The notes: generated by a model from the letters alone, not told the origin. Positions 27,021 to 35,052 are shown, numbered from the stretch's first letter. The stretch is DNA of 64,000 bases from Telmatobacter sp. DSM 110680 (GCF_039994875.1 NZ_CP121196.1:3658001-3722000); one strand, 5' to 3'. Numbers and translations: made by a program.

Positions 27021-27694
27021 CCCGAGTCGCCATCATCGCCGCTATGTCCGGCGAACTGAAACCCCTTGTCCACGGTTGGCCACACTCCACTCGCGGCACC
27101 ATCCAATTTTGGGCCCAGCGCACTGAAGAAGAAGAGTGGATTGCCGCCTGTGCTGGAGCCGGACTCGCCGCCGCCACCCGCGCTTTCGCCGGGATCGAGG
27201 ACGGCGGGCCCATCGACCTCGTCATCTCTGTCGGCTGGGCGGGCGCCCTCACCCCCGAAGTCGCGGCTGGCAGCGCTCACAATTGTGCCGGCGTCATCGA
27301 TGCCCGAACCGGTGAGCGCTTCAACTGCGACGCCCATGCCGGAAAGCTCTGGCTCGCCACCAGTCCCCGCGTAGCCGACGAGACCGAAAAACGCCGCCTC
27401 GCCACCACCTACAAAACGTCCCTTGTCGACATGGAAGCCGCCGCCATCGCCCGACTCGCTGCCATGCGCAGCATTCCCTTCTATGCGATCAAAGGCGTAA
27501 GTGATCCCCTCGACGCTAAAATGCCTGATTTCAATCGTTTCATCGGCCACGACGGCCAGTTTCAAACCGCGAAGTTTGTTCTTTTTGCTCTCCTTCGACC
27601 TTGGATATGGCCTGTACTCGTCCGAATGGGCGAAAATAGTAGAAAGGCTTCCCAAAGCATTGCGGAGCGGCTCCACGAACTCCTGAGAGAATGA
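27017..27694 (+). CDS. hpnG: Hopanoid-associated nucleoside phosphorylase
   Basis: Purine-nucleoside-phosphorylase family protein of 225 aa. HpnG is known to remove adenine from adenosylhopane, giving the ribosyl(phosphate) hopane precursor of bacteriohopanetetrol. Visible motifs are VISVGWAGAL, DMEAAAIARLA (the nucleoside-binding Glu segment) and KGVSDPLD. The start at 27017 overlaps the hpnA stop (ATGA), and its own stop overlaps the next gene in the same way, indicating translational coupling. Compared with MTA/SAH nucleosidases it is short in the middle. Confidence 0.9.
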   Translation: MTRVAIIAAMSGELKPLVHGWPHSTRGTIQFWAQRTEEEEWIAACAGAGLAAATRAFAGIEDGGPIDLVISVGWAGALTPEVAAGSAHNCAGVIDARTGERFNCDAHAGKLWLATSPRVADETEKRRLATTYKTSLVDMEAAAIARLAAMRSIPFYAIKGVSDPLDAKMPDFNRFIGHDGQFQTAKFVLFALLRPWIWPVLVRMGENSRKASQSIAERLHELLRE

Positions 27695-28878
27695 CGAACT
27701 CCTGGGCGAATCACAACTTAATCATGAGTGAGGTCACACCAGCACGGATGGCTACCCAAACTACCAACGCCGCCAGCAACATCGCCACCCGGATCCCCAC
27801 AACTATGCGCGCCGTAGTCTATCGCGGCATCAACGACATGCGTGTCGAGACCGTCCCGGTGCCCGCCGTCGGCCCCGGCGAACTCCTCGTCAAGGTTGCT
27901 ACCTGCGGCATCTGCGGAACGGACCTTAAGAAAATTCATACCGGTTCCCATTCCGCACCTCGCATTTTCGGTCACGAAATGTCCGGCACCGTGGTCGCCG
28001 TCGGCAAGGGCGTAACCCGCTACCAGGGCGGCGAACGCGTAGTCGTCCACCATCACGTTCCCTGCGGTGAGTGTTTCTATTGCCGTAAAGGTACCCCCGC
28101 CCAATGCCCGCTGTATAAAAAGGTCGGCGTTACGGCCGGTTTCGAACCGTCCGGCGGCGGGTTCGCGGAGTATATTCGCGTGATGGATTGGGTCGCCTCA
28201 AGCTGCGGCGTGGTTCCCATTCCCGACGACGTTCCCTTCGAACAGGCCGCCTTCGTTGAGCCCGTCAACACCGTGCTCAAGGGTGTAAAGATGCTCAACC
28301 TGCACGCAGACGACACCGTTCTCGTAATCGGCCAGGGCCCCATCGGCCTCATGCACGCCGTTCTCGCCGGCCGCACCGGCGCCCGTGTGCTCACATCCGA
28401 TCTCTATCCCGAACGCCATGCCATCGCCGCCAAATTTGGACTGAAGAATCCTATTCATGCGGGCAGCGAAAATGTCGTTGAACGCGTCCTTGCAGAGACT
28501 GAAGGCCGCGGAGCCGATGCCGTTATCCTCGCCGTCGGCGGCAACGCTCTTATCAAGACCGCTATGGATGCGGCACGCTGCGGAGGAAAGGTGATGCTTT
28601 TTGCCCAAACCCAACGCGGAGAAGCAACTTTTGATCCCGGCGTGGTTTGTATGGACGAGAAGACCCTCATGGGGTCCTACTCGTCTTCCTTCGACATTCT
28701 CAATGAAGTTACAGACTTGGTCTTCGCCGGTTACCGCAACGGATTTGACCTGACGCAACTCATCTCGCATCGTTTTCCGCTTGAGCAAGCTGTACCGGCA
28801 ATCGATGTCGCATCGCACCCCAAAGCTGACTCGATGAAGATTATGATTGAGCCCGTCTCCGGTACAGGAGCAAAGTAA
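27691..28878 (+). CDS. Zinc-dependent medium-chain dehydrogenase in the hopanoid operon
   Basis: NAD(P)-dependent alcohol/polyol dehydrogenase, about 395 aa. The catalytic zinc segment is CGICGTDLKKIH with GHEMSG; the structural zinc has four cysteines, C-x2-C-x2-C-x7-C (CGECFYCRKGTPAQC). The Rossmann motif is VIGQGPIGLMHA. The N-terminus carries about 37 extra residues if the ATG overlapping hpnG (27691) is used; ATGs at 27724 and 27808 are alternatives. It ends directly against the next dehydrogenase. Its position after hpnG suggests a step on the hopanoid side chain, but the substrate is not known. Confidence 0.88.
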   Translation: MTNSWANHNLIMSEVTPARMATQTTNAASNIATRIPTTMRAVVYRGINDMRVETVPVPAVGPGELLVKVATCGICGTDLKKIHTGSHSAPRIFGHEMSGTVVAVGKGVTRYQGGERVVVHHHVPCGECFYCRKGTPAQCPLYKKVGVTAGFEPSGGGFAEYIRVMDWVASSCGVVPIPDDVPFEQAAFVEPVNTVLKGVKMLNLHADDTVLVIGQGPIGLMHAVLAGRTGARVLTSDLYPERHAIAAKFGLKNPIHAGSENVVERVLAETEGRGADAVILAVGGNALIKTAMDAARCGGKVMLFAQTQRGEATFDPGVVCMDEKTLMGSYSSSFDILNEVTDLVFAGYRNGFDLTQLISHRFPLEQAVPAIDVASHPKADSMKIMIEPVSGTGAK

Positions 28879-30108
28879 ATGCCAAACCCGGTTAAACCCG
28901 GTCGCCCGACAGTCGAGGACGTACTCCAGGTCGGCAAAAGTACCGTCGGGGATGTGCTCCAGATCGGCCGTAACACCGTGGAGGAAGTTCTCCACGTTGG
29001 CCGCAGCACGGTCGAAGAGGTCATCCAGGTTGGCCGCAATACCCTCGAGTCCGCGCGCCAGCTTCGCCAGGCAACCATGCAGGCCGCAGTACTCCACGGC
29101 CGCCAGGACATTCGCATTGAAGATGTGCCTGTGCCTCGCGCAGAAGCCGGCGAACTCATCGTACGCGTCGGCGCCGCACTTACTTGCGGAACCGACCTCA
29201 AAGTCTTTCGTCGCGGGTACCATGCCCGCATGATCGTCCCGCCCGCTCTCTTCGGCCACGAGCTCGCCGGAACCGTCGTCGAGGCTGGAGCGGGAGTCGA
29301 AGGCTTCCCCAACGGCAGTCGTGTCGTCGCTCTCAACTCCGCTCCCTGCGGCCAGTGCTACTTCTGCAAGCGCGGGCAGGAGAATCTCTGCGACGACCTG
29401 CTCTTCAACAATGGCGCCTACGCCGAGTTCATCCGGATTCCTGCACGCATCGTTGCCAAAAACACGCTCATTGTTCCTGACCATGTTCCGCTTGAGCACG
29501 CGGCTCTCACTGAACCTCTCGCTTGCGCCGTTCATGGCTTTCTCGATTCCAACCCGCATCCTGAAGACACGGTCGCAGTAATCGGCGGAGGCCCGTTAGG
29601 CCTGATGATGGTCCACGTAGCCGCCCTCTCCGGCTGCAACGTTATCTCGATCGTCAAACACGATGGCCAGGTAGAAGCAGCGAGACAGTTGGGAGCAGCG
29701 CACATCATCAAGTCTTCGTCGATTCAGAAAGCGATCCGCGAGACTCGAGCACTCACGCCAAATAATCGTGGCGTCGACATCGCCATTGAAGCCGTCGGTG
29801 TTCCTGAAGCATGGGAGGAAGCCGTTGAAATGGTGCGCAAGGGTGGCACCGTGAACTTTTTTGGTGGATGCGCGGTAGGAACACGTGTCACGCTCGATAC
29901 CAACCGCATCCACTACAGCGACATCACACTACGCGCGACGTTCCACCACACCCCGGCCATCTGCCGCAAAGCCCTTGAACTGATTGCCGGTGGTCGTTTC
30001 CAGGCAAGCGCCTTCATCACCGGCCACGCTCACCTCTACGAACTCAATCGCGTGTTTGAGAAGCTGATGAACCGCAGCAGCGAAATCAAAACCGCCATCG
30101 TTCCATAA
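28879..30108 (+). CDS. Zinc-dependent dehydrogenase with synuclein-like 11-residue repeats
   Basis: Medium-chain dehydrogenase of 409 aa fused behind an unusual N-terminal region. Residues 11-65 are five tandem 11-mers with the pattern TVEEVLxVGRx, the fifth degenerate. The periodicity and composition predict a long amphipathic helix lying on a membrane. The enzyme part has CGTDLKVF and GHELAG (catalytic zinc), CGQCYFCKRGQENLC (structural zinc, C-x2-C-x2-C-x7-C) and VIGGGPLGLMM (NAD binding). It starts right after the preceding dehydrogenase stop codon. Membrane attachment and a hopanoid substrate are inferences from the repeats and context. Confidence 0.88.
   Translation: MPNPVKPGRPTVEDVLQVGKSTVGDVLQIGRNTVEEVLHVGRSTVEEVIQVGRNTLESARQLRQATMQAAVLHGRQDIRIEDVPVPRAEAGELIVRVGAALTCGTDLKVFRRGYHARMIVPPALFGHELAGTVVEAGAGVEGFPNGSRVVALNSAPCGQCYFCKRGQENLCDDLLFNNGAYAEFIRIPARIVAKNTLIVPDHVPLEHAALTEPLACAVHGFLDSNPHPEDTVAVIGGGPLGLMMVHVAALSGCNVISIVKHDGQVEAARQLGAAHIIKSSSIQKAIRETRALTPNNRGVDIAIEAVGVPEAWEEAVEMVRKGGTVNFFGGCAVGTRVTLDTNRIHYSDITLRATFHHTPAICRKALELIAGGRFQASAFITGHAHLYELNRVFEKLMNRSSEIKTAIVP
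28909..29073 (+). repeat. Five 33-bp coding repeats
   Basis: Units at 28909, 28942, 28975, 29008 and 29041, each 33 bp and encoding one 11-mer. The first four are similar at the DNA level, each with a GTNCTCCA-like and GGCCGNAA-like segment; the fifth has diverged. They sit in frame, so copy-number change would lengthen the helix without breaking the enzyme. Confidence 0.85.
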
Positions 30109-30132
30109 TGACGCGTGCCTGCTTCATAAAAC

Positions 30133-30204
30133 TGTCATCCTAAGCCGAGCATCTTGAGGCTCCGCAGACGATAGTCTGTGGGGTGAGTGGAGCGAAGGAT
30201 CTGC
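30133..30204 (+). repeat. Intergenic hairpin repeat, family 1, copy 2
   Basis: Opens TGTCATCCTAAGCCGAGC and closes GCGAAGGATCTGC. The central hairpin is CTCCGCAGAC against GTCTGTGGGG, pairing at every position if G-T pairs are allowed. It lies between the second dehydrogenase and hpnC. Confidence 0.87.
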
Positions 30205-30235
30205 TGATGTTTTTCGATCGAGGCCAGAGCAAAAT

Positions 30236-30392
30236 CCAGTCGTGCCGCAAGCGCAATAGAATTGAATGGGCCTCAGCCCCTAAGGGAACTGCCGCGGAAG
30301 CAACCATGGCACAGCTTGTATCAGGGCACGACTTTAGTCATGCCGTAAAAACGCAATAAAATCGAGTGAGGGCTTTAGCCCCTGAGGGAAGC
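30236..30392 (+). repeat. Intergenic palindrome repeat, family 3, two tandem copies
   Basis: The first copy (about 30236-30293) keeps GTCGTGCCG and GCCTCAGCCCCTAAGGGA. The second (30324-30392) is clearer: palindrome GGCACGACTTTAGTCATGCC (30325-30344), a spacer with CGCAATAAAATCGAGTGA, then GGGCTTTAGCCC (30370-30381) and CTGAGGGAAG. A third copy is at 53015. The element runs up to the hpnC start, and its GAGGGA may serve as the hpnC ribosome site. Confidence 0.75.
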
Positions 30393-31391
30393 GTGGAGTT
30401 TTCGCAACAAACTGCCGAAGGAGAATCAGAACAGGAATCCCTCCTCGCCCTCGGATGGTCCGCCCTCCCAGCCAGCTACCGCATTCCCGACAAAACCCCC
30501 ACCCTCGCAGAAGCGCGCGCCTGGTGCAAGAACCTCGCCGAAACCCACTACGAGAACTTCCACGTAGCCTCATGGTTCCTGCCGGAAGCCCTGCGCCCGC
30601 ACTTCCACGCCATCTACGCCTACTGCCGCGTCTCCGATGACCTCGGCGACGAAGTTGGCAACACCGCCCAATCTCTCGCTCTCCTCGACCTCTGGGGACG
30701 CGAACTCGATGCCTGCTATGAAGGCCGTGCGCGTCACCCCGTCTTCGTCGCCTTAGCCGAGACGATCCGCGCCTGCAACATCCCCAAACAGCCCTTCGCC
30801 GATCTGCTCACCGCGTTCCGCCAAGACCAGATCGTCACGCGCTACGCCAACATGGGGGAGGTCTTGCAGTACTGCCGCTACTCCGCCAACCCCGTTGGCC
30901 GTCTAGTCCTCTACACTTGCGGCTACACCGACGAAGAGCGCTTCCGTCTTTCTGACGCAACCTGTTCAGCCCTGCAGCTTGCCAACTTCTGGCAGGACGT
31001 CCGTGTGGACTTCGCCAAGAATCGCGTCTACATTCCTCAAGATGATATGCAACGTTTCGGCGTGACAGACGCGACCATCCAGCAGGGAATCGCGACCCCC
31101 GAATTCCGCTTGCTCCTCAAGCACGAAGTTGAATATGCGCGCAGCCTCTTTCACCAGGGCCTGCCTCTCATCAACATGGTCAATCGCGATCTCGCTCTCG
31201 ACCTCGATCTCTTCAGCCGCGGCGGCCTAGAAATCCTCAACGCCATCGAGCGCCAGGACTATGATGTCCTCAGCGCCAGGCCAGCCATTTCCAAACGGAC
31301 GAAATTAGGCTTGGTACTCCGCGCCTTGAGCGGAAAATTTGTACCGTTCCTGCGTTCGGGACCCAAAGGGAAAGCGGCCAGACCCCAGTGA
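30393..31391 (+). CDS. hpnC: Hydroxysqualene synthase
   Basis: Squalene/phytoene-synthase fold enzyme that turns presqualene diphosphate into hydroxysqualene, second step of the HpnD-HpnC-HpnE squalene route. About 332 aa. The first aspartate-rich segment is YCRVSDDLGDE; the second is NFWQDVRVDFAKNRVYIP. I chose GTG at 30393, with GAGGGA just upstream. The upstream GTG at 30366 lies inside a repeat element and would add residues encoded by it. The stop overlaps the hpnD start as GTGA. Confidence 0.94.
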   Translation: MEFSQQTAEGESEQESLLALGWSALPASYRIPDKTPTLAEARAWCKNLAETHYENFHVASWFLPEALRPHFHAIYAYCRVSDDLGDEVGNTAQSLALLDLWGRELDACYEGRARHPVFVALAETIRACNIPKQPFADLLTAFRQDQIVTRYANMGEVLQYCRYSANPVGRLVLYTCGYTDEERFRLSDATCSALQLANFWQDVRVDFAKNRVYIPQDDMQRFGVTDATIQQGIATPEFRLLLKHEVEYARSLFHQGLPLINMVNRDLALDLDLFSRGGLEILNAIERQDYDVLSARPAISKRTKLGLVLRALSGKFVPFLRSGPKGKAARPQ

Positions 31392-32314
31392 CGACGCAAG
31401 AGATGCCCGAAGCTATAACACTGGACGCCGCGTACTCAACATGCAGGGCAATCGCCAGACGCGAAGCCAAGAATTTCTACTACGCATTCGTCGCCCTCCC
31501 CGAGCCGCGCCGCAACGCCATCTGCGCCATCTACGCCTTCATGCGTAAGGCCGACGACCTCTCCGACGACGAAAGTATTCCGCGCGAACAGCGCCGCATG
31601 AATCTTGAGCAGTGGCAAGCAGCATGGCGCCGCGCGTCGCAAACCGGCGCAACGCAAGACCCTGTATTTATCGCCGTCCGCGACGCGACACAGCGCTACA
31701 AAATACCTCTAAGCCTTCTCGACGAACTCATCGTCGGCACCACCTCTGATCTCAAAGCCAATCCGGCAGACGCGCCCGATACGTACGCAACCTTCGCCGA
31801 TCTCTACCAGTACTGCTATCTCGTCGCATCCGTAGTCGGCCTCGTTTGCATTCGCATCTTCGGCTACACCGACCCTGCTGCAGAGAAGCTTGCCGAAGAA
31901 ACCGGCGTAGCCTTCCAACTCACCAACATCCTCCGCGATGTAGCCGAAGACGCCGAACGAGGGCGCGTCTATCTCCCTCTCGAAGATCTCGCCGCTCACA
32001 ATGTGACGCTCGACTCAATCCTGCATCGCAAGGATGGCGCACCTCCATCCGCGAATGAGTGCGCTCTTCTCGCCGAAATTGGCAAGCGCGCAGAGGGCTA
32101 CTACGCATCCGCGGCCAGGCTGCTTCCGCTCATCGATCGTGAGAGCCGCCCCGCGTTGTGGGTATTGGTAAGGATTTATCGCGGCCTGCTGAGGCGAATC
32201 CGCCGCGCAGACTACGACGTCTTTTCGCGTCGCATCAGCGTCCCAACCTTTCAGAAACTAGAAATCCTGGCTGTAGGCATGGCCAAACTCGCCATCGCCC
32301 GTCTGTCCCCATAG
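31388..32314 (+). CDS. hpnD: Presqualene diphosphate synthase
   Basis: Condenses two farnesyl diphosphates to presqualene diphosphate, the first committed step to squalene and hopanoids. 308 aa. The first Asp-rich motif is RKADDLSDDE (about residue 55) and the second LTNILRDVAEDAERGRVYLP (about 178-197), both in family form. The GTG start overlaps the hpnC stop by four bases. The next gene, hpnE, is separated by a family 1 repeat. A pure phytoene synthase is unlikely given the hpnC and hpnE neighbours. Confidence 0.95.
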   Translation: MTTQEMPEAITLDAAYSTCRAIARREAKNFYYAFVALPEPRRNAICAIYAFMRKADDLSDDESIPREQRRMNLEQWQAAWRRASQTGATQDPVFIAVRDATQRYKIPLSLLDELIVGTTSDLKANPADAPDTYATFADLYQYCYLVASVVGLVCIRIFGYTDPAAEKLAEETGVAFQLTNILRDVAEDAERGRVYLPLEDLAAHNVTLDSILHRKDGAPPSANECALLAEIGKRAEGYYASAARLLPLIDRESRPALWVLVRIYRGLLRRIRRADYDVFSRRISVPTFQKLEILAVGMAKLAIARLSP

Positions 32315-32335
32315 CGCTCAAAATCTCCTCCGCTG

Positions 32336-32406
32336 TGTCATCCTGAGCGGAGCAGCTTGGGGCCTCGCAGACGTAGTCTGTGGAGTTAGCGCAGCGAAGG
32401 ATCTGC
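32336..32406 (+). repeat. Intergenic hairpin repeat, family 1, copy 3 (inside hpn operon)
   Basis: Opens TGTCATCCTGAGCGGAGC and closes GCGAAGGATCTGC. The central hairpin is CCTCGCAGAC against GTCTGTGGAG, with one mismatch. It fills most of the gap between hpnD and hpnE. Confidence 0.88.
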
Positions 32407-32445
32407 TTTTGCTTTTGTTTTCTTAGTTCAATTCACGAGGAGCAC

Positions 32446-33858
32446 GTGCCGAAAGCACGACAACAACTGGAACCCCGAACCGTGACCGTCATCGGCGGCG
32501 GCGTGTCCGGTATGAGCGCTGCCTGCGCCCTCGCCGAAGCCGGCTACCGCGTGCAACTCGTCGAGCGCCGAGGTTACCTCGGCGGTCGCGCCTCATCCTA
32601 CCTGCATCCTGGCGTCAACGAAGTCATCGACAACTGCCAGCATGTCCTCTTCGGCTGCTGCACCAACCTCATCGGTTTCTACAAGCGCGTCGGCGTAGAG
32701 AACAAAATCCACTGGACTACAGAAATGACGATGATCGAGCCCGGCGGCCGCCGCTCGATGCTCGGTCCATCCTCGCTGCCCGCTCCGCTCCACGGATTGC
32801 CAAAATTGCTTAGCGCCCACGCCTTCACATTGGCGGACAAGATTTCTCTGGCACGAGCATTTCGCGCCATGATGAAGCCTGTCGAGGACGAACGAGAATC
32901 ACTAGCGAACTGGCTCCGTCGCCACAAGCAGACCCCCAGCGCCGTCGAGCGTTTCTGGCGCCTCGTAATCGCCAGCGCACTCAACGCCGATCTCGACGCC
33001 ATCGCCGTCCCCTACGCCGCGAAAGTCATTCGCGAACTCTTCATGAACTCCCCCCAAGCCGGCGCGATGGGAATGAGCTCGGTTCCCCTGAGCGAACTTT
33101 ACGGCGGAGCTGCACAGTTTCTGAAAGATCGCGGAGCGGAACTCCATTTCAACACCAACGTTGAGTCCGCGGAGTGGAAGGAGCAGGCCTCGCAGTGGAC
33201 GATCCACACGCGCACTGGCACACTCGTCTCTGAATTCCTCATCATTGCGCTGCCCTTTGAAGCCATGCAGAGGCTCCTGCCGCATCTTCCTGTCGCGCCG
33301 GGCAGCGAAAAACTCGCGCAGCAAATCCAAAGATTTGAACACTGGCCCATCTGCAGCGTCCACCTCTGGTTCGATCGCGAAATCACCAACCTACCGCATG
33401 CTGTCCTGCTCGACCGCGAGATCCACTGGATGTACAACAAGAGCGTCCTGCAACCATGGCGCAAATCCAAAGGTAGCTATCTAGAACTTGTACAGTCCGC
33501 ATCAAGAAAATTCGCCGCCCTCGAACGCCAGCAAGCGATCGATCAAGCTTTAGGGGAGCTAGCCGAATTCTTCCCGGCAATCAAAGAAGCCAAGGTAGAG
33601 AAAGCCGCCCTCATCAAAGAAGTGCGCGCTACCTTCGGCGTGCCTCCGGGGATCGACAGACTCAGGCCGCCATCAACGTCCCCATGGCCAAACTGCTTCC
33701 TCGCAGGCGATTGGATCGCCACCGGCTGGCCTTCCACCATGGAGAGTGCAGCTCGCTCCGGTCACTTGGCCGCCGAAGCGCTCTCCGCCAGCAGAATCGA
33801 AGACTGCCGCTTCCTCGAACCCGACCTCGAGCCACAAGGCTTGATGCGCTGGCTGTAA
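32446..33858 (+). CDS. hpnE: Hydroxysqualene dehydroxylase
   Basis: FAD-dependent amine-oxidase/phytoene-desaturase family protein that reduces hydroxysqualene to squalene. 470 aa from GTG at 32446, where GAGGAG lies five bases upstream. The open frame to 32380 begins inside a repeat and is rejected. The dinucleotide-binding motif is VIGGGVSGMSAA near residue 15, followed by ERRGYLGGRASS. The C-terminal FAD segment is CFLAGDWIATGWPSTMESAARSG, typical of the family. Third gene of the squalene set; its stop codon abuts a convergent small gene. Confidence 0.94.
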   Translation: MPKARQQLEPRTVTVIGGGVSGMSAACALAEAGYRVQLVERRGYLGGRASSYLHPGVNEVIDNCQHVLFGCCTNLIGFYKRVGVENKIHWTTEMTMIEPGGRRSMLGPSSLPAPLHGLPKLLSAHAFTLADKISLARAFRAMMKPVEDERESLANWLRRHKQTPSAVERFWRLVIASALNADLDAIAVPYAAKVIRELFMNSPQAGAMGMSSVPLSELYGGAAQFLKDRGAELHFNTNVESAEWKEQASQWTIHTRTGTLVSEFLIIALPFEAMQRLLPHLPVAPGSEKLAQQIQRFEHWPICSVHLWFDREITNLPHAVLLDREIHWMYNKSVLQPWRKSKGSYLELVQSASRKFAALERQQAIDQALGELAEFFPAIKEAKVEKAALIKEVRATFGVPPGIDRLRPPSTSPWPNCFLAGDWIATGWPSTMESAARSGHLAAEALSASRIEDCRFLEPDLEPQGLMRWL

Positions 33859-34143
33859 TCAGTGGGTGTCGGCTAAAGATCGCAAGTCTTCGAGAGACTT
33901 GCAAACGCGGATTCTTAACGCCGGCTCCTGAATCGTGTGTGCTAGGCGGACATCGGAGTCAAAATCATCCACATCACCGTAGGCCGTCTGAACGATGCGC
34001 GATTGCTCTTCGGTCAGCTTCCAACGCTTCTTGGAAGAGTCGAACATTGCACGCTGATATTCATGAACAGACAGAGAGCCTTTGAGATAATCGCTCATGA
34101 GTCGAAGAAAGTAGAGTACGTCAAGCTCGGAAGTTTCGGTCAT
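33859..34143 (-). CDS. Small protein resembling a colicin-immunity domain
   Basis: 94 aa, soluble, acidic and predicted all-helical. The pattern FLRLMSDYLKGSLSVHEYQRAM followed by AYGDVDDFDSDVRLAHT and LRIRVCKSLEDL resembles the small colicin/pyocin immunity-like family: short helices with a central VDxFxxD and a closing LRxxVxxxLxxL. This is pattern memory, not an alignment. No ribosome site is evident at the ATG. It abuts hpnE tail-to-tail and lies downstream of the EamA pair. No toxin gene is nearby, so any immunity role is doubtful. Confidence 0.5.
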   Translation of the reverse strand: MTETSELDVLYFLRLMSDYLKGSLSVHEYQRAMFDSSKKRWKLTEEQSRIVQTAYGDVDDFDSDVRLAHTIQEPALRIRVCKSLEDLRSLADTH

Positions 34144-34169
34144 AAGTCAGTCTTTTACTCGGCTGCTTT

Positions 34170-34577
34170 TCAATGCGCCAGAAAATAAACCCCCACACAA
34201 ACCAGCACCGCCGCCGTCCATCGCCGCCGGTCCACCTTCTCGCGCAGAAACAACTGTGCAGCCACGGTATTCGTGACCAGCGTCAGCGAAGCCGCCGCCG
34301 GCCCCACCAGGCTCAGGTTCATATGATTCAGCGCAAACAGCAGCGAGAAGAACGCCACCGCCATGAAAAAGATTCCGCCCACAAACAGCGGGGAAGTTAC
34401 CACCGCTTTGATCGCGCCGCCCAGCCCACTCTTTGCGCGAATATCATCTAGGTCGCCCATCGACTTCATCGCGGCAGCCGTCAGCACTTCGCCCGTAGAC
34501 GAAGTAATCACGATCGTCGCAATCATTCCGGCGGCCTTCCACAACGACGCTTGCGCCAACACGTTTGCCACAATCAT
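34170..34577 (-). CDS. Half-size EamA/DMT transporter subunit (second of pair)
   Basis: 135-aa membrane protein with about four helices in the drug/metabolite transporter fold, half the length of ordinary ten-helix EamA proteins. The last two helices (AASLTLVTNTVAAQLFLREKVDRRRW) have the typical EamA ending. The start ATG overlaps the stop of the previous half-size gene (ATGA), so the two are translationally coupled and probably form a heterodimer like ArnE/ArnF or EmrE-type pairs. It has a long periplasmic or cytoplasmic loop near residues 30-50. Substrate unknown; the hopanoid context suggests a lipid-linked molecule. Confidence 0.8.
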   Translation of the reverse strand: MIVANVLAQASLWKAAGMIATIVITSSTGEVLTAAAMKSMGDLDDIRAKSGLGGAIKAVVTSPLFVGGIFFMAVAFFSLLFALNHMNLSLVGPAAASLTLVTNTVAAQLFLREKVDRRRWTAAVLVCVGVYFLAH

Positions 34578-35026
34578 CGACCGGCCTCTTCCGTATCCGG
34601 AAGTACTTCCCGCGCAATGATCGCGTTCATTGGGGGAGTCGTGTTCGCCGGACCATGCGCGACAAACGCGACGCCCACCGTGATCATCACGATCCCGATC
34701 CACCGCATGTATGAAATATTTTCATGCAGCCAGTAGTGCGCCAGCAGCGCTACAAATACGTTGCCCAGCGCAGTTGCCGGCATCACAAAGGTCAGATCAG
34801 CCCACGATAGCGCCGTCAGGTAGCTGGCGAAATATCCAATCAGCAACGCGATCCCTAACGCGATCCATGGAGTGAACACCGCTCCGATCAGCGTCAGCGG
34901 ATGCGCGACTGAGATCGGCGGAAGGCTCGTCATTCCGCGCGAAAGGGAAGCGTCGCCCAGCGGCACGCTCACCGAAACGAACGCCAAAATCAGATACTGA
35001 TTGAAAGTGAGCCGATGATTAGCCAT
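34574..35026 (-). CDS. Half-size EamA/DMT transporter subunit (first of pair)
   Basis: About 150 aa with four to five predicted helices. The EamA-type segment FVMPATALGNVFVALLAHYWLHENISYMRWIG is split over the last two. The following 20 residues are polar and encoded partly in the overlap region. I chose ATG at 35026 (MANHRLTFNQY); the frame is open to 35092 but that extension covers a predicted terminator arm. Coupled to the next half-size gene by ATGA. Predicted partner of the protein at 34170 in an exporter or flippase. Confidence 0.8.
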   Translation of the reverse strand: MANHRLTFNQYLILAFVSVSVPLGDASLSRGMTSLPPISVAHPLTLIGAVFTPWIALGIALLIGYFASYLTALSWADLTFVMPATALGNVFVALLAHYWLHENISYMRWIGIVMITVGVAFVAHGPANTTPPMNAIIAREVLPDTEEAGR

Positions 35027-35052
35027 TCGTTCTGCTGCGGCATCCTTTCCCG

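Noticed and set aside
28198..29559. 453-codon minus-strand frame across both dehydrogenase genes
   Set aside because: It is antisense to two clear zinc-dependent dehydrogenases and results from their GC-rich codon bias; its protein has no recognisable family or ribosome site.
32380..32445. Longer N-terminus for hpnE
   Set aside because: The extension is translated from a family 1 repeat element; GTG 32446 has a proper ribosome site and gives the normal start of the FAD domain.
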